A stretch of 41,299 nt of DNA. Origin: Microtetraspora malaysiensis (GTDB lineage Bacteria > Actinomycetota > Actinomycetes > Streptosporangiales > Streptosporangiaceae). Both the position numbers and the translations under genes were made by a program. The DNA lies in assembly GCF_001528665.1 (NCBI RefSeq), contig NZ_BBYJ01000045.1:1-41299 (forward strand). The letters are read 5' to 3'. This document shows, piece after piece, positions 33,803-41,299 of this stretch. Position 1 is the first letter of the stretch. Each line of letters begins with the position of its first letter. Under the pieces are notes generated by a model, which saw only the letters and a list, made by a program, of their open reading frames with translations, did no database searches and was not told the DNA's origin.

Positions 33803-34252
33803 CTACACCGACGGGCCGGGCCACTCCCAAAGAGGGACGTCGCGCAGCGGATGCAACTGATCGTCGCTTTCCGCGTGGGAGTTCTGCACGGCCACCTGCG
33901 AGCCGAACTCCACGTGGGACCGCAGCGCATCGCGGAACGCCGGGTCGTCCGGCAGCCCGGCACTGTCGGCGGCCGCCAGGTACAGCTCGACGAACCGCTG
34001 CCGCTGCTCTTCGCTGATCTTCAGGCCTCGGTGTGCCGCGATCAGCATGGGGAACCCGCCCATGTCCTGGGAGAAGGCATCGGGGCCGCCGAAGGACTCG
34101 GCCGTGAAGGCCGTCAGGTGCGTGACGTGGCTGGCGCGCCCGGCACCGAACAGCGGCTGGAGCAGCGGGTCGGCCAGGACGCTGCGATAGAAGTGCTCGT
34201 TGAACCGGTGGAGACCTTCGTGCCCACCCGCGTATTCGAAGAGGCTCACCAT
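33803..34252 (-). CDS. Truncated haemoglobin (group II-like globin)
   Basis: 149 aa from ATG 34252. The 2-on-2 globin features are an N-terminal LFEYAGGHEGLHRFNEHFYRSV (with the Phe-Tyr pair of helix B), LLQPLF, THLTAFTAESFGGP, and the proximal region GGFPMLIAAHRGLKISEEQRQRFVELY with the haem-binding His. The C-terminal tail WEWPGP is also seen in group II members. Such proteins bind O2 or NO and may act in NO detoxification or redox chemistry. It is convergent with the methyltransferase and stands alone; its own promoter would be upstream in 34253-34420. Confidence 0.9.
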   Translation of the reverse strand: MVSLFEYAGGHEGLHRFNEHFYRSVLADPLLQPLFGAGRASHVTHLTAFTAESFGGPDAFSQDMGGFPMLIAAHRGLKISEEQRQRFVELYLAAADSAGLPDDPAFRDALRSHVEFGSQVAVQNSHAESDDQLHPLRDVPLWEWPGPSV

Positions 34253-34415
34253 GCTTACAGCATTACCTCCGCAATCGGCACCTTTCCAGCTTCCACCGCG
34301 AAAGTGGCTTAACCGGACACCCGCGAAATTCAGCGGCCACGCCTGAGAGGTGACTCTCCTACGGCCGCGATACGCGGGTTGAGCTGCGTGCTTCGCCCGG
34401 CGCTCGACCGGAGGG

Positions 34416-34582
34416 CGACCGACCGGCCCCGGTTGCGGCCGGCCGTTACTTCCCGTCTGCTTCCCGCGTCTACTTCCCGCGCCCAGCTCTTGATCGGTGA
34501 CCGCATGTGGTTGAGGCCGGCCGATACTCTCGCGTCTACTTACCGCGTCCAGATCGGCGACCGCGTGTGGTTGGGGCCGCCC
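34416..34582. repeat. Imperfect tandem repeat, unit about 60-78 bp
   Basis: The two clearest copies are 34465-34522 and 34531-34582. They share CGCGTCTACTT, then CCGCG, ATCGG, GACCGC, TGTGGTTG and GGCCG, with a 6-bp indel and about six substitutions. A more degenerate copy precedes them, sharing GGCCGGCCG and TTCCCG blocks. It is non-coding as far as I can tell. Confidence 0.6.
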
Positions 34583-34597
34583 ACCGCGGGCGACCCC
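34573..34597 (-). terminator. kdp operon terminator hairpin
   Basis: GGGGCCGCCC (34573-34582) pairs with GGGCGACCCC (34588-34597) around a 5-nt loop: a 10-bp stem, all G-C except one mismatch on the plus-strand reading, which becomes a G-U pair in the kdp transcript. It ends 10 bp downstream of the kdpC stop. Confidence 0.65.
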
Positions 34598-34606
34598 GAC
34601 CCACGG

Positions 34607-35479
34607 TCAGCCCTTGTCCAGCGCCAGGTTGAGCGTGAGGACGTTCACCGCGGGCTCGCCCATGAAGCCGAGGGCCCGCCCGGACGTGTTCTCGTCGATC
34701 AGATGCCTGACCCGCTCCAGCGGGAGCCCCCGCTCCCGCGCCACGCGGGACGCCTGGAGCCGCGCGTACGCGACGGAGATGTGCGGGTCGAGGCCGGAGC
34801 CGCTCGCGGTGACCGCGTCCGCCGGGACGACGGCCCGCGCCGTCCCCCGCACCGGGACGGTCCGCCCCGCCGAGTAGTCCTCGCCGGGCCGGCCGCACTC
34901 CACCTTCACGCCCCGGTACTCGGCGACGAAGGGCGCGGCCGGACACGCCTGGTTGACGCTGACCACCCGGGTCGGCGTGCCGACGGCCGGGAAGACCTTC
35001 AGGACCGCGCCCACGCCGTCCGGCGTGCAGTACGGCCGGGCGCCGCTCACGCCTTCGAGCGCGCCGGCCGCGCGGCTGCGCGCGCACACCTGGGTGAGCA
35101 GGCTCTGCCGTCCGGTGTCCGGCTTGCCGTGGGCGTCCGTGGCGCCGGGGACCGCGAGCACATCCAGGACGTTCTCGGGGCCGAGGTTGCTCGCGCCGCT
35201 CGCCATGGGGTCGTAACCGGCCCCGGCCGCGCTCGGCCGGCTCTGGAAGTACTTTCTGATCGGGGCGCCGTCCGGGCCGGTGAAGGACTGGCCGATGAGG
35301 GCGCTCCCGACGACCCGGCCGTCCTTCTCGACGGGTGAGCCGTTGGCCCGGCCGTTGAGGAGCGCCTGGGCGACGCCGGTGACCGCGAGCGGGTAGAGCA
35401 CTCCGAGGAGCACGGTCAGCACGAGCAGCGCCCGCAACGCGGCGATGTGCTGGCGGAGCCAGCCTGGCATGCGTTCCAT
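34607..35479 (-). CDS. kdpC: KdpC, potassium-transporting ATPase subunit C (long form)
   Basis: About 290 aa; the ATG at 35479 overlaps the kdpB stop (TGATG), and the GTG at 35482 is possible. A single N-terminal membrane anchor (ALLVLTVLLGVLYPLAVTGVAQ) is followed by GSALIGQSFTG, YFQSRPSAAG and SNLGPEN. The C-terminal core is VTASGSGLDPHISVAYARLQASRVA, ending in EPAVNVLTLNLALD, all diagnostic of KdpC. KdpC stabilises the KdpFABC complex and influences ATP affinity. Between these blocks, about residues 105-205 form an extra Cys-containing segment (RPYCTPDGVGAV, NQACPAAPF, VECGRPGEDY) absent from the roughly 190-aa E. coli protein. I believe other actinomycetes share it. Confidence 0.95.
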   Translation of the reverse strand: MERMPGWLRQHIAALRALLVLTVLLGVLYPLAVTGVAQALLNGRANGSPVEKDGRVVGSALIGQSFTGPDGAPIRKYFQSRPSAAGAGYDPMASGASNLGPENVLDVLAVPGATDAHGKPDTGRQSLLTQVCARSRAAGALEGVSGARPYCTPDGVGAVLKVFPAVGTPTRVVSVNQACPAAPFVAEYRGVKVECGRPGEDYSAGRTVPVRGTARAVVPADAVTASGSGLDPHISVAYARLQASRVARERGLPLERVRHLIDENTSGRALGFMGEPAVNVLTLNLALDKG

Positions 35480-37614
35480 CACGACATCCCCGGGATGAAC
35501 TGGACGAACAGGTCGATGAGCTTGATTCCGACGAACGGCGCCACAATGCCGCCGAGGCCGTACACGTAGAGGTTGCGGGAGAGCAGCTTCGAGGCGCTGG
35601 ACGGCCGGTAGCGCACCCCGCGCAGGGCGAGCGGGATCAGCGCGACGATGACGAGCGCGTTGAAGATCACCGCCGAGAGGATCGCCGACTGGGGGCTGGC
35701 CAGGCGCATCACGTTGAGCACGCCCAGGCCGGGGTAGACCGCCGCGAAGATCGCCGGGATGATCGCGAAGTACTTCGCGATGTCGTTGGCGATCGAGAAC
35801 GTGGTCAGCGCGCCGCGCGTGATCAGGAGCTGCTTGCCGATCTCGACGATCTCGATGAGCTTGGTGGGGTTGGAGTCGAGATCGACCATGTTGCCCGCTT
35901 CCTTGGCGGCGGTCGTACCGGTGTTCATCGCCACGCCGACGTCCGCCTGGGCGAGCGCGGGCGCGTCGTTGGTGCCGTCGCCGGTCATCGCGACCAGCCG
36001 GCCGCCCTCCTGCTCCCGCCTGATCAGCGCGAGCTTGTCCTCCGGCGTGGCCTCGGCCAGGAAGTCGTCCACCCCGGCCTCATCCGCGATCGCCCGGGCC
36101 GTCAGCGGGTTGTCCCCGGTGATCATCACAGTGCGGATGCCCATCCGGCGCATCTCGTCGAACCGCTCCCGCATCCCGGCCTTGACCACGTCCTTGAGGT
36201 GGATCACGCCCAGGACGCGGGCCTTGCCGTCCGCGATCTCGCCCACCACCAGCGGGGTGCCGCCGGACGCCGAGATCCCGTCGACCAGGTGTCCGACCTC
36301 GTCGGTCGGGTGCCCGCCCGCGTCCCGCACCCATTTCATGACCGCGGTGGCCGCGCCCTTGCGCACCTGGCGGCCGTCCACGTCCACGCCCGACATCCGG
36401 GTCTGGGCGGTGAACGGCACCCACACCGCGTGCGCCAGTTCGCCCGGCCGCCGCTCGCGTAGGCCGTGCGCCTCCTTGGCGTACACGACGATCGAGCGGC
36501 CCTCGGGCGTCTCGTCGGCGAGGCTCGCGAGCTGGGCGGCGGTGGCGAGCTCCTCGGCGCTGACGCCGCTCGCGGGTACGAACTCCGACGCCTGCCGGTT
36601 GCCCAGCGTGATGGTGCCGGTCTTGTCCAGCAGCAGCGTGTTGACGTCGCCGGCCGCCTCCACGGCCCGGCCGCTCATCGCGAGCACGTTCCGCTGGACG
36701 AGCCGGTCCATGCCCGCGATGCCGATCGCGGACAGCAGCGCGCCGATCGTGGTCGGGATCAGACACACCACCAGCGAGACCAGCACCACGCCGGTGACGC
36801 CGTCCGCGGTCAGCGCCGGGGAGTCCGGGATGCCGGGGTTGACGCTCTTGGAGTAGATCGCCAGCGGCTGCATCGTCGCCGTCGCGACCAGGAAGACGAT
36901 CGTCAGGGCGGCCAGCAGGATGTTGAGCGCGATCTCGTTGGGCGTCTTCTGCCGGTTGGCCCCCTCGACCAGCGAGATCATCCGGTCGATGAAGCTCTCC
37001 CCCGGCTTCTGGGTGATCCGCACGATGATCCGGTCCGAGAGCACCTTCGTGCCGCCCGTGACGGCCGACCGGTCGCCACCGGACTCGCGGATCACCGGGG
37101 CCGACTCGCCGGTGATCGCCGACTCGTCGACCGAGGCGATGCCGTCGATCACGTCGCCGTCGCCCGGGATGATCTCCCCTGCCTCGACGACCACGACGTC
37201 GCCCTGCCGCAGTTCGGTCGCTCCGATCGTGTCCCAGGCGCTCGGGTCGTCCGGGGCCCGCAGACGGCGCGCGGTGGTGTCGCGCTTGGCCGCGCGCAGC
37301 GTCGCCGCCTGGGCCTTGCCCCGGCCCTCGGCCACGGCCTCGGCCAGGTTGGCGAACAGCACGGTCAGCCACAGCCAGACCACGATCGCCCAGGCGAAGA
37401 ACGACGGATTCACGATGGCCAGCACGGTCGTGAAGACCGCGCCGATCTCGACGATGAACATGACCGGGTTGCGCCACAGCGTCGCCGGGTTGAGCTTGCG
37501 CAGCGCGTCCGGCAGCGAGCGGATCATCTGCCTGGGGTCGAGCAGGCCGCCGCCGACCCGGCCTTTCCTGGGTGCGGGGGAACGGCCCGCCGCTTTCCGC
37601 GCGGGTGTTGACAT
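35479..37614 (-). CDS. kdpB: KdpB, potassium-transporting P-type ATPase subunit B
   Basis: The protein has 711 aa, typical for the family. The phosphorylation motif is DKTGTIT, the actuator-domain TGES is present ([11 protein letters not shown]), and the hinge motif is [33 protein letters not shown] and KGAA lie in the nucleotide-binding domain. KdpB hydrolyses ATP and drives K+ uptake through KdpA in the plasma membrane. The N-terminus has a basic extension of about 30 residues. The ATG is 1 bp downstream of the kdpA stop, and the stop overlaps kdpC. Confidence 0.97.
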   Translation of the reverse strand: MSTPARKAAGRSPAPRKGRVGGGLLDPRQMIRSLPDALRKLNPATLWRNPVMFIVEIGAVFTTVLAIVNPSFFAWAIVVWLWLTVLFANLAEAVAEGRGKAQAATLRAAKRDTTARRLRAPDDPSAWDTIGATELRQGDVVVVEAGEIIPGDGDVIDGIASVDESAITGESAPVIRESGGDRSAVTGGTKVLSDRIIVRITQKPGESFIDRMISLVEGANRQKTPNEIALNILLAALTIVFLVATATMQPLAIYSKSVNPGIPDSPALTADGVTGVVLVSLVVCLIPTTIGALLSAIGIAGMDRLVQRNVLAMSGRAVEAAGDVNTLLLDKTGTITLGNRQASEFVPASGVSAEELATAAQLASLADETPEGRSIVVYAKEAHGLRERRPGELAHAVWVPFTAQTRMSGVDVDGRQVRKGAATAVMKWVRDAGGHPTDEVGHLVDGISASGGTPLVVGEIADGKARVLGVIHLKDVVKAGMRERFDEMRRMGIRTVMITGDNPLTARAIADEAGVDDFLAEATPEDKLALIRREQEGGRLVAMTGDGTNDAPALAQADVGVAMNTGTTAAKEAGNMVDLDSNPTKLIEIVEIGKQLLITRGALTTFSIANDIAKYFAIIPAIFAAVYPGLGVLNVMRLASPQSAILSAVIFNALVIVALIPLALRGVRYRPSSASKLLSRNLYVYGLGGIVAPFVGIKLIDLFVQFIPGMS

Positions 37615-37615
37615 G

Positions 37616-39277
37616 TCAGTGGATTCCTTCTGCGAGCGGCCCGAGCGCCAGGGCGGGGAGGAACGTGAGAGCGACCAGGATGACCGTGACCCCGGCCACC
37701 ATGCCGACGAACTGCGGCCGATAGGTGGGCAACGTGCCCGCCGACGCCGGGGTGGGCGCCTGCCGGGCCAGCGAGCCGGCCAGTCCGAGAACGAACACGA
37801 TCGGCAGGAACCGCCCCAAGGCCATGCACAGGCCGAGCGCGGTGTCGTACCAGGGGGTGTTGACCGTCAGGCCGGCGAACGCCGAGCCGTTGTTGTTGGA
37901 CGCGCTGGTGAAGGCGTAGAGGACCTCCGACAGGCCGTGCGGCCCGCCGTTCAACATGCTCGCGCGCTGTTCCGGGGACGCCATCGCCAGCGCCGTGCCG
38001 ATCAGGACGAGCGCCGGGGTGGTCAGGAAGTACAGCGAGGCGAGCTTGATCTCCCGGGCGCCGATCTTCTTGCCCAGGTACTCCGGCGTCCGGCCGACCA
38101 TCAGCCCCGCCACGAAGACGGTGATCACCGCGAGGACGAGCATGCCGTACAAACCCGAGCCGACGCCTCCGGGCGCGACCTCCCCGAGCATCATGTTGCC
38201 CATCGCGATCATGCCGCCGAGCGCGGTGTAGGAGTCGTGGAAGGAGTTCACCGCGCCGGTCGACGTCAGCGTCGTGGCGGCGGCGAAGGTGCCGGAGTTG
38301 GCCACGCCGAACCTGGCTTCCTTGCCCTCCATCGCGGCCCCGACCGCCTGCGGCACGGTCCCGCCGTGCGCGAGCTCCAGCGCCGTCAGCGCGCTCACGC
38401 TGGCCAGGGCCAGCACGCCCATGACCGCGAGGATCGCGTACCCCTGCCGCCGGTCGCCGACCATCTGCCCGAACGTGCGCGGCAGCGCGAAGGGGATGAG
38501 CAGGATCGCGAAGATTTCGACCCAGTTGGTCCAGTTCGTCGCGTTCTCGAACGGGTGGGAGGAGTTCGCGTTGTAGAAGCCGCCGCCGTTGGTGCCCAGC
38601 TCCTTGATGATCTCCTGGCTGGCCACCGGGCCGCCGGTGAGCGTCTGGTGCCCGCCCGCCACCGTCGCGACCGCGTGCGGCTCGGCGAAGTTCTGGATCA
38701 GGCCGCCCGCGACCAGCACCAACGCGCCGACGAAGGCGATGGGCAGCAGGATACGGAGCGAGCCGCGCACCAGATCGACCCAGAAGTTGCCCAGTTCGTC
38801 GGTCCGCTTCCTGGCGAAACCGCGTACCAGCGCGATCGCGACCGACATCCCCACCGCCGCGGAGACGAAGTTCTGCACGGCCAGGCCCGCCATCTGCACC
38901 AGATGGCCCATCGTGGACTCACCCGAGTACGCCTGCCAGTTGGTGTTGGTCACGAAGCTGACGGCCGTGTTCCACGCGATGTGATCGGGTACCGGGCCGA
39001 AGCCCAGCGACAGGAACAGCTTGTCCTGCAGGCGCTGGAACGCGTACAGGAGCAGGATCGACACCGCCGAGAACGCCAGCACCGAACGGGCGTACACCGT
39101 CCAGCGCTGCTCGGTGTCGGGCCGCACACCGATGAGGCGGTAGATCAGCCGCTCGACGGCGAGATGTCTGGTGCCGGTGTAGACGCGGTACATGTAGTCG
39201 CCGAGCGGCCGGTGCGTGATCGCGAGGGCGACGATCAGGGACGCGATGAAAACGATCCCCGCCACGGTCGGCGACAT
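37616..39277 (-). CDS. kdpA: KdpA, potassium-binding channel-like subunit
   Basis: The protein has 553 aa and about 10 transmembrane helices. Selectivity-filter-like loops are recognisable: [52 protein letters not shown], and a fourth around [14 protein letters not shown]. These are hallmarks of KdpA in the superfamily of K+ transporters. It selects K+ and passes it to KdpB. The ATG overlaps the kdpF stop by 1 bp. Confidence 0.97.
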   Translation of the reverse strand: MSPTVAGIVFIASLIVALAITHRPLGDYMYRVYTGTRHLAVERLIYRLIGVRPDTEQRWTVYARSVLAFSAVSILLLYAFQRLQDKLFLSLGFGPVPDHIAWNTAVSFVTNTNWQAYSGESTMGHLVQMAGLAVQNFVSAAVGMSVAIALVRGFARKRTDELGNFWVDLVRGSLRILLPIAFVGALVLVAGGLIQNFAEPHAVATVAGGHQTLTGGPVASQEIIKELGTNGGGFYNANSSHPFENATNWTNWVEIFAILLIPFALPRTFGQMVGDRRQGYAILAVMGVLALASVSALTALELAHGGTVPQAVGAAMEGKEARFGVANSGTFAAATTLTSTGAVNSFHDSYTALGGMIAMGNMMLGEVAPGGVGSGLYGMLVLAVITVFVAGLMVGRTPEYLGKKIGAREIKLASLYFLTTPALVLIGTALAMASPEQRASMLNGGPHGLSEVLYAFTSASNNNGSAFAGLTVNTPWYDTALGLCMALGRFLPIVFVLGLAGSLARQAPTPASAGTLPTYRPQFVGMVAGVTVILVALTFLPALALGPLAEGIH

Positions 39278-39366
39278 CAGAACCGCTCCGGGAACAGCAG
39301 GGCCGCGATCATGAAGACCACCAGGCCGATGACCACGACCAGACCGGTCGCGTTGACGGCGCTCAC
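39277..39366 (-). CDS. kdpF: KdpF, small stabilising subunit
   Basis: 29 aa from GTG 39366: a single hydrophobic helix ([22 protein letters not shown]) with the usual PERF end of KdpF. It lies directly before kdpA, stop and start overlapping by 1 bp. Its GTG overlaps the stop of the 27-aa gene before it (GTGA). KdpF stabilises the KdpFABC complex in the membrane. Confidence 0.88.
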   Translation of the reverse strand: MSAVNATGLVVVIGLVVFMIAALLFPERF

Positions 39367-39446
39367 AGCCGTTCCACCGCCTTCACGACGAGCCCGAGAA
39401 CCGCGAAGATCGCGATCGTCAGGGCGACGAAGATGACGTCTGCCAT
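39363..39446 (-). CDS. 27-aa single-helix membrane peptide, first gene of kdp operon
   Basis: ATG 39446 has GAGGAG about 6 bp upstream, a good ribosome site. The peptide begins [20 protein letters not shown] and ends VKAVERL. It is a single predicted transmembrane helix with a short basic/acidic end, and its stop overlaps the kdpF start (GTGA). Position, coupling and ribosome site argue that it is translated, probably as an extra small subunit or leader of the Kdp pump. I recall similar peptides before kdpF in other actinomycetes, but I know of no assigned function. Confidence 0.72.
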   Translation of the reverse strand: MADVIFVALTIAIFAVLGLVVKAVERL

Positions 39447-39541
39447 CCCCACTCCTCAGATGCCGGATGAGTGCCTCGGGCCGCCCAGGTGAGCAGCCCC
39501 AAAGCAAGCAAATCGCGGAGTTTGGGAGCCTTCGCCCCGTC

Positions 39542-39591
39542 TTGACGGCTTTCCTACGCCGCCATGGGGATTATTGACAGCTTTCCTACGC
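39542..39591. promoter_or_regulatory. Tandem 18-bp repeats upstream of kdp, candidate KdpE sites
   Basis: TTGACGGCTTTCCTACGC (39542-39559) and TTGACAGCTTTCCTACGC (39574-39591) differ at one base and are 32 bp apart start to start, three helical turns. They lie 96-145 bp upstream of the first kdp start codon, a position suited to an activator. No kdpDE genes are in the window. Confidence 0.5.
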
Positions 39592-40310
39592 TCACCATCC
39601 CCCCCAGGTCGCCTCCTGGCTCAACCTCGACCTGGCCAGGCTGACCACACCGCCGGACGGGAACGCCTGCCACCCGATCTGAACATCTCCGGCCTTACGC
39701 CGGTGCCGTACGTGACCTGACCGCCACTCGCGCAGTCGACCTGATCGACGTGCTGACCAGCAGTAACGCGAAGCCCTCGCGGACAAGGGCGACCCTCCCC
39801 TCGCTTCGCCTCTCGGCGTGTGCAATCGATCATTGCCTGCCCGCCCACTGTCTCGGAGGGGGCCCCAACGGGAGCCCTGGCGCATGGAACCCCGGCATGG
39901 GTGCCCCAGCACGCTGCCTTCCGGCGCGTGCAGCCTGACGCGTGGATCCTTGGCTTGCTGCCGGGCCGGCCCGTGGGGGGCCTGATCCCCGGTGATCGAT
40001 CGCCACGCCGGGCCGCTGCCTGTTCGCGCATCGTCTGCGGCGGCCTGGGGCAGGCGCGTGCGGAGCTCCGGCACGCGCACGTCCACGCGTGCAGCCTTGG
40101 CGCATGCAGTTCGGGCATGTGAATGCAGCCCGTATGAGCAAGTTCGGGCATGCTGCCAGGCCGGTCCGTGAGGGGCGGATCACCGGGTGGCCGCCGCGAT
40201 CAACCTCGCTGATCACGGCTGGTAGGCCACGGCTCGCCAAGCCCTGTTCGCAGCTCGCAACCCGCTGATCACGGTGGCGGGTCATGAGGTCGTTGTTCAG
40301 TGATTGTTGG
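39592..40310. other. Gene-free, repeat-bearing intergenic region
   Basis: About 720 bp have no convincing gene; the open frames on both strands have no family resemblance or ribosome sites. It holds diverged direct repeats: 39956-39992 with 40151-40186 (TGCTGCC, GGCCGG, CCGTG, GGGGC blocks), CGCGTGCAGCCT at 39925 and 40086, AGTTCGGGCATG at 40108 and 40141, and CTGATCACGG at 40209 and 40264. It may be decayed coding DNA. Confidence 0.5.
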
Positions 40311-40316
40311 TCACTG
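40298..40316 (-). terminator. Weak hairpin at the end of the HNH gene
   Basis: CAGTGA and TCACTG form a 6-bp stem with a 7-nt loop that overlaps the HNH stop codon. It is short and has no U-tract. Confidence 0.25.
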
Positions 40317-41299
40317 TCTGTCGGTCCAGCGTCGGGGGCGGAGCTTGGAGTACCGGTGGAACCGCATCGACACGGTCCCGTCCCCTTGATCGATCACCTC
40401 TACCCGGTCCGGGTGGCGGGACTTCCACTTGTTGTCCGCCGCACACAACGGCGCCAGGTTGTCCAAATCGGTGCGGCCGGTCGGGTACCAGGGCTCGATG
40501 TGGTCGATCTCGGCCAAGTAAGCGGGAACGTCACACCCTTCACGGCAGCAGGTCCGATACATGGCCAAGATCGCTTCCCGCTGGTCGGCCGAGGCCAGCC
40601 GGCGCGCCCGCCCGAAATCCTTCATGATGCCGTCCGCGTCGCGGAGCACCCTGCGTAGTTCGGCGGTGTAGGCCATCCGGCGCGCGTCCTGCGCGGGGAT
40701 CGGGGTGCCGTCCTCCAGAAAGGCCGGCTCCTCCGACTGCCCGGTCAGGGTCTGCTCGGTCACCGACACGTGCATCACGGTGCGCCTGCCGCCCTGCGAC
40801 AGGCGGATGGCGAGGGCGTCGGCCATACGGCGGCCGTGGTTGCGCAGGTCGGTGCTGTCGGTTTTGACCGCCAGCGGTTCCAGCCAGGTCTTCAGCTGCA
40901 TCTTCAGTTCCGGGTCGAGCAGCCCGCTGACGCGGCCCATCCCATCGGTGGTGTCGGAGATCGTCAGGTGCTGGCGTTCGGTCTTGGCCGCCGCCCGCGC
41001 CAACCTCCCGTCCGGGTCGATGGTCTCGATGATGGTGTGGCCGGCGCGGGCCACGTCCTCCACCGTCGACGCCGACGCCTGCGCCAACTCCACCAGGATC
41101 GGCTCAGCCAGTTCGGTTTCGGCGTCGTCCAGGTGGCGGGTGGCGGACGCGATCGTCGCCGCATACCCGTATGACAGGCGGCCGGAGGCGAACAGGCGGG
41201 CGGTGTGGGGCAGGCGGGGGAGTTGCCGGGAGAGTGTGACACGTTCCCCGGCGCGGGCGGTGCGTGACCCGGTGGCGGCTGCCAGCCATGCTCCGATCG
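40311..41299 (-). CDS. DUF222/HNH endonuclease family protein (13E12-like), 5' truncated by window
   Basis: The frame stays open to the right edge; the visible part of about 328 residues begins with AWLAAATGSRTARAGERVTL, characteristic of the DUF222 domain, so the GTG at 41093 is not the true start. DUF222 continues (LPHTARLFASGRLSYGYAATIA; GLLDPELKMQLKTWLEPLA). The C-terminal HNH part has CCREGCDVP, DHIEPW, and the N..PLC...N block (DNLAPLCAADNKWKS), with Cys pairs likely to bind zinc. These proteins are abundant and multi-copy in actinobacteria; some are linked to mobile elements. The nuclease target is unknown. Confidence 0.9.
   Translation of the reverse strand, partial: IGAWLAAATGSRTARAGERVTLSRQLPRLPHTARLFASGRLSYGYAATIASATRHLDDAETELAEPILVELAQASASTVEDVARAGHTIIETIDPDGRLARAAAKTERQHLTISDTTDGMGRVSGLLDPELKMQLKTWLEPLAVKTDSTDLRNHGRRMADALAIRLSQGGRRTVMHVSVTEQTLTGQSEEPAFLEDGTPIPAQDARRMAYTAELRRVLRDADGIMKDFGRARRLASADQREAILAMYRTCCREGCDVPAYLAEIDHIEPWYPTGRTDLDNLAPLCAADNKWKSRHPDRVEVIDQGDGTVSMRFHRYSKLRPRRWTDRQ

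Larger units (their letters stand above)
34253..34606. other. Gene-free region between globin and kdpC
   Basis: About 350 bp hold no convincing gene. It contains the globin promoter region, an imperfect tandem repeat (34416-34582) and the terminator hairpin of the kdp operon (34573-34597). Confidence 0.6.

Noticed and set aside
34490-34600. A + strand translation containing IGDRVWLGPP, faintly like the start of urease alpha subunits
   Set aside because: The match is only a few residues long, lies in the tandem repeat, and no urease gene is near.
36920-39436. An 838-codon open frame on the + strand across kdpB and kdpA
   Set aside because: It is antisense to two clearly recognisable kdp genes and has no motif of its own.
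39447-39541. Possible c-di-AMP (ydaO-type) riboswitch in the kdp leader
   Set aside because: Such riboswitches control some K+ transport genes, but I could not recognise the conserved core in this leader.
39592-40285. Open frames of 150-176 codons in the region upstream of kdp
   Set aside because: There is no ribosome site, no family resemblance and unusual Cys/Arg/His content, and several overlap each other on both strands.

Overview
The window is very GC-rich, with compact and often 4-bp-overlapping genes, a KdpFABC system, MbtH/NRPS/PKS genes and many TetR/Lrp regulators. This indicates a filamentous actinomycete of the Streptosporangiaceae/Streptomyces type; I cannot fix the genus from sequence alone. 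No rRNA, tRNA or CRISPR array was seen.

Region 1 (1-20716, + strand) is one tightly coupled hybrid NRPS-PKS operon whose 5' end lies outside the window. The order is: a LanB-type glutamylation-domain protein (PEARL-like, no elimination domain), NRPS A-T-C-T, PKS KS-AT-KR-DH-ACP, MbtH, NRPS C-A(Asn)-T, NRPS C-A(Ser)-T-TE fused to an MFS exporter, and a SyrP-like Fe(II)/2-oxoglutarate hydroxylase. Most junctions overlap (ATGA or 8 bp). The assembly line would start with one amino acid of unknown identity, add a second unit on a carrier domain that lacks its own A domain, extend with one malonyl unit reduced to an alkene, then add Asn (possibly beta-hydroxylated) and Ser. Release would be by a thioesterase whose nucleophile is Cys, physically joined to the exporter. 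This, with the LanB-like partner, is the most novel part of the window.

Region 2 (20748-25597) is an ABC efflux pair (minus strand), a divergent TetR regulator with an N-terminal Cys-rich module, and a Baeyer-Villiger monooxygenase. Nearly identical palindromes TGACG-N5-CGTCA flank the TetR gene and suggest it controls both neighbours.

Region 3 (25609-31504) is catabolic/transport: a YtcJ-like amidohydrolase coupled to an APC permease (minus), a divergent TetR gene, then a class III aminotransferase coupled to an Lrp/AsnC regulator.

Region 4 (31555-34252) is accessory. An IS982-family element has an internally deleted transposase and a duplicated right end that encloses a small passenger gene (nucleoside deoxyribosyltransferase/DUF4406-like). 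A SAM methyltransferase starts 10 bp outside the element, followed by a convergent truncated haemoglobin.

Region 5 (34573-39591, minus) is the kdp potassium-pump operon: an unannotated-size 27-aa membrane peptide, kdpF, kdpA, kdpB and a long-form kdpC. It has tandem 18-bp repeats upstream and a strong terminator hairpin downstream. The remainder (39592-41299) is a gene-free, repeat-bearing stretch and the C-terminal part of a DUF222/HNH endonuclease cut by the window edge.
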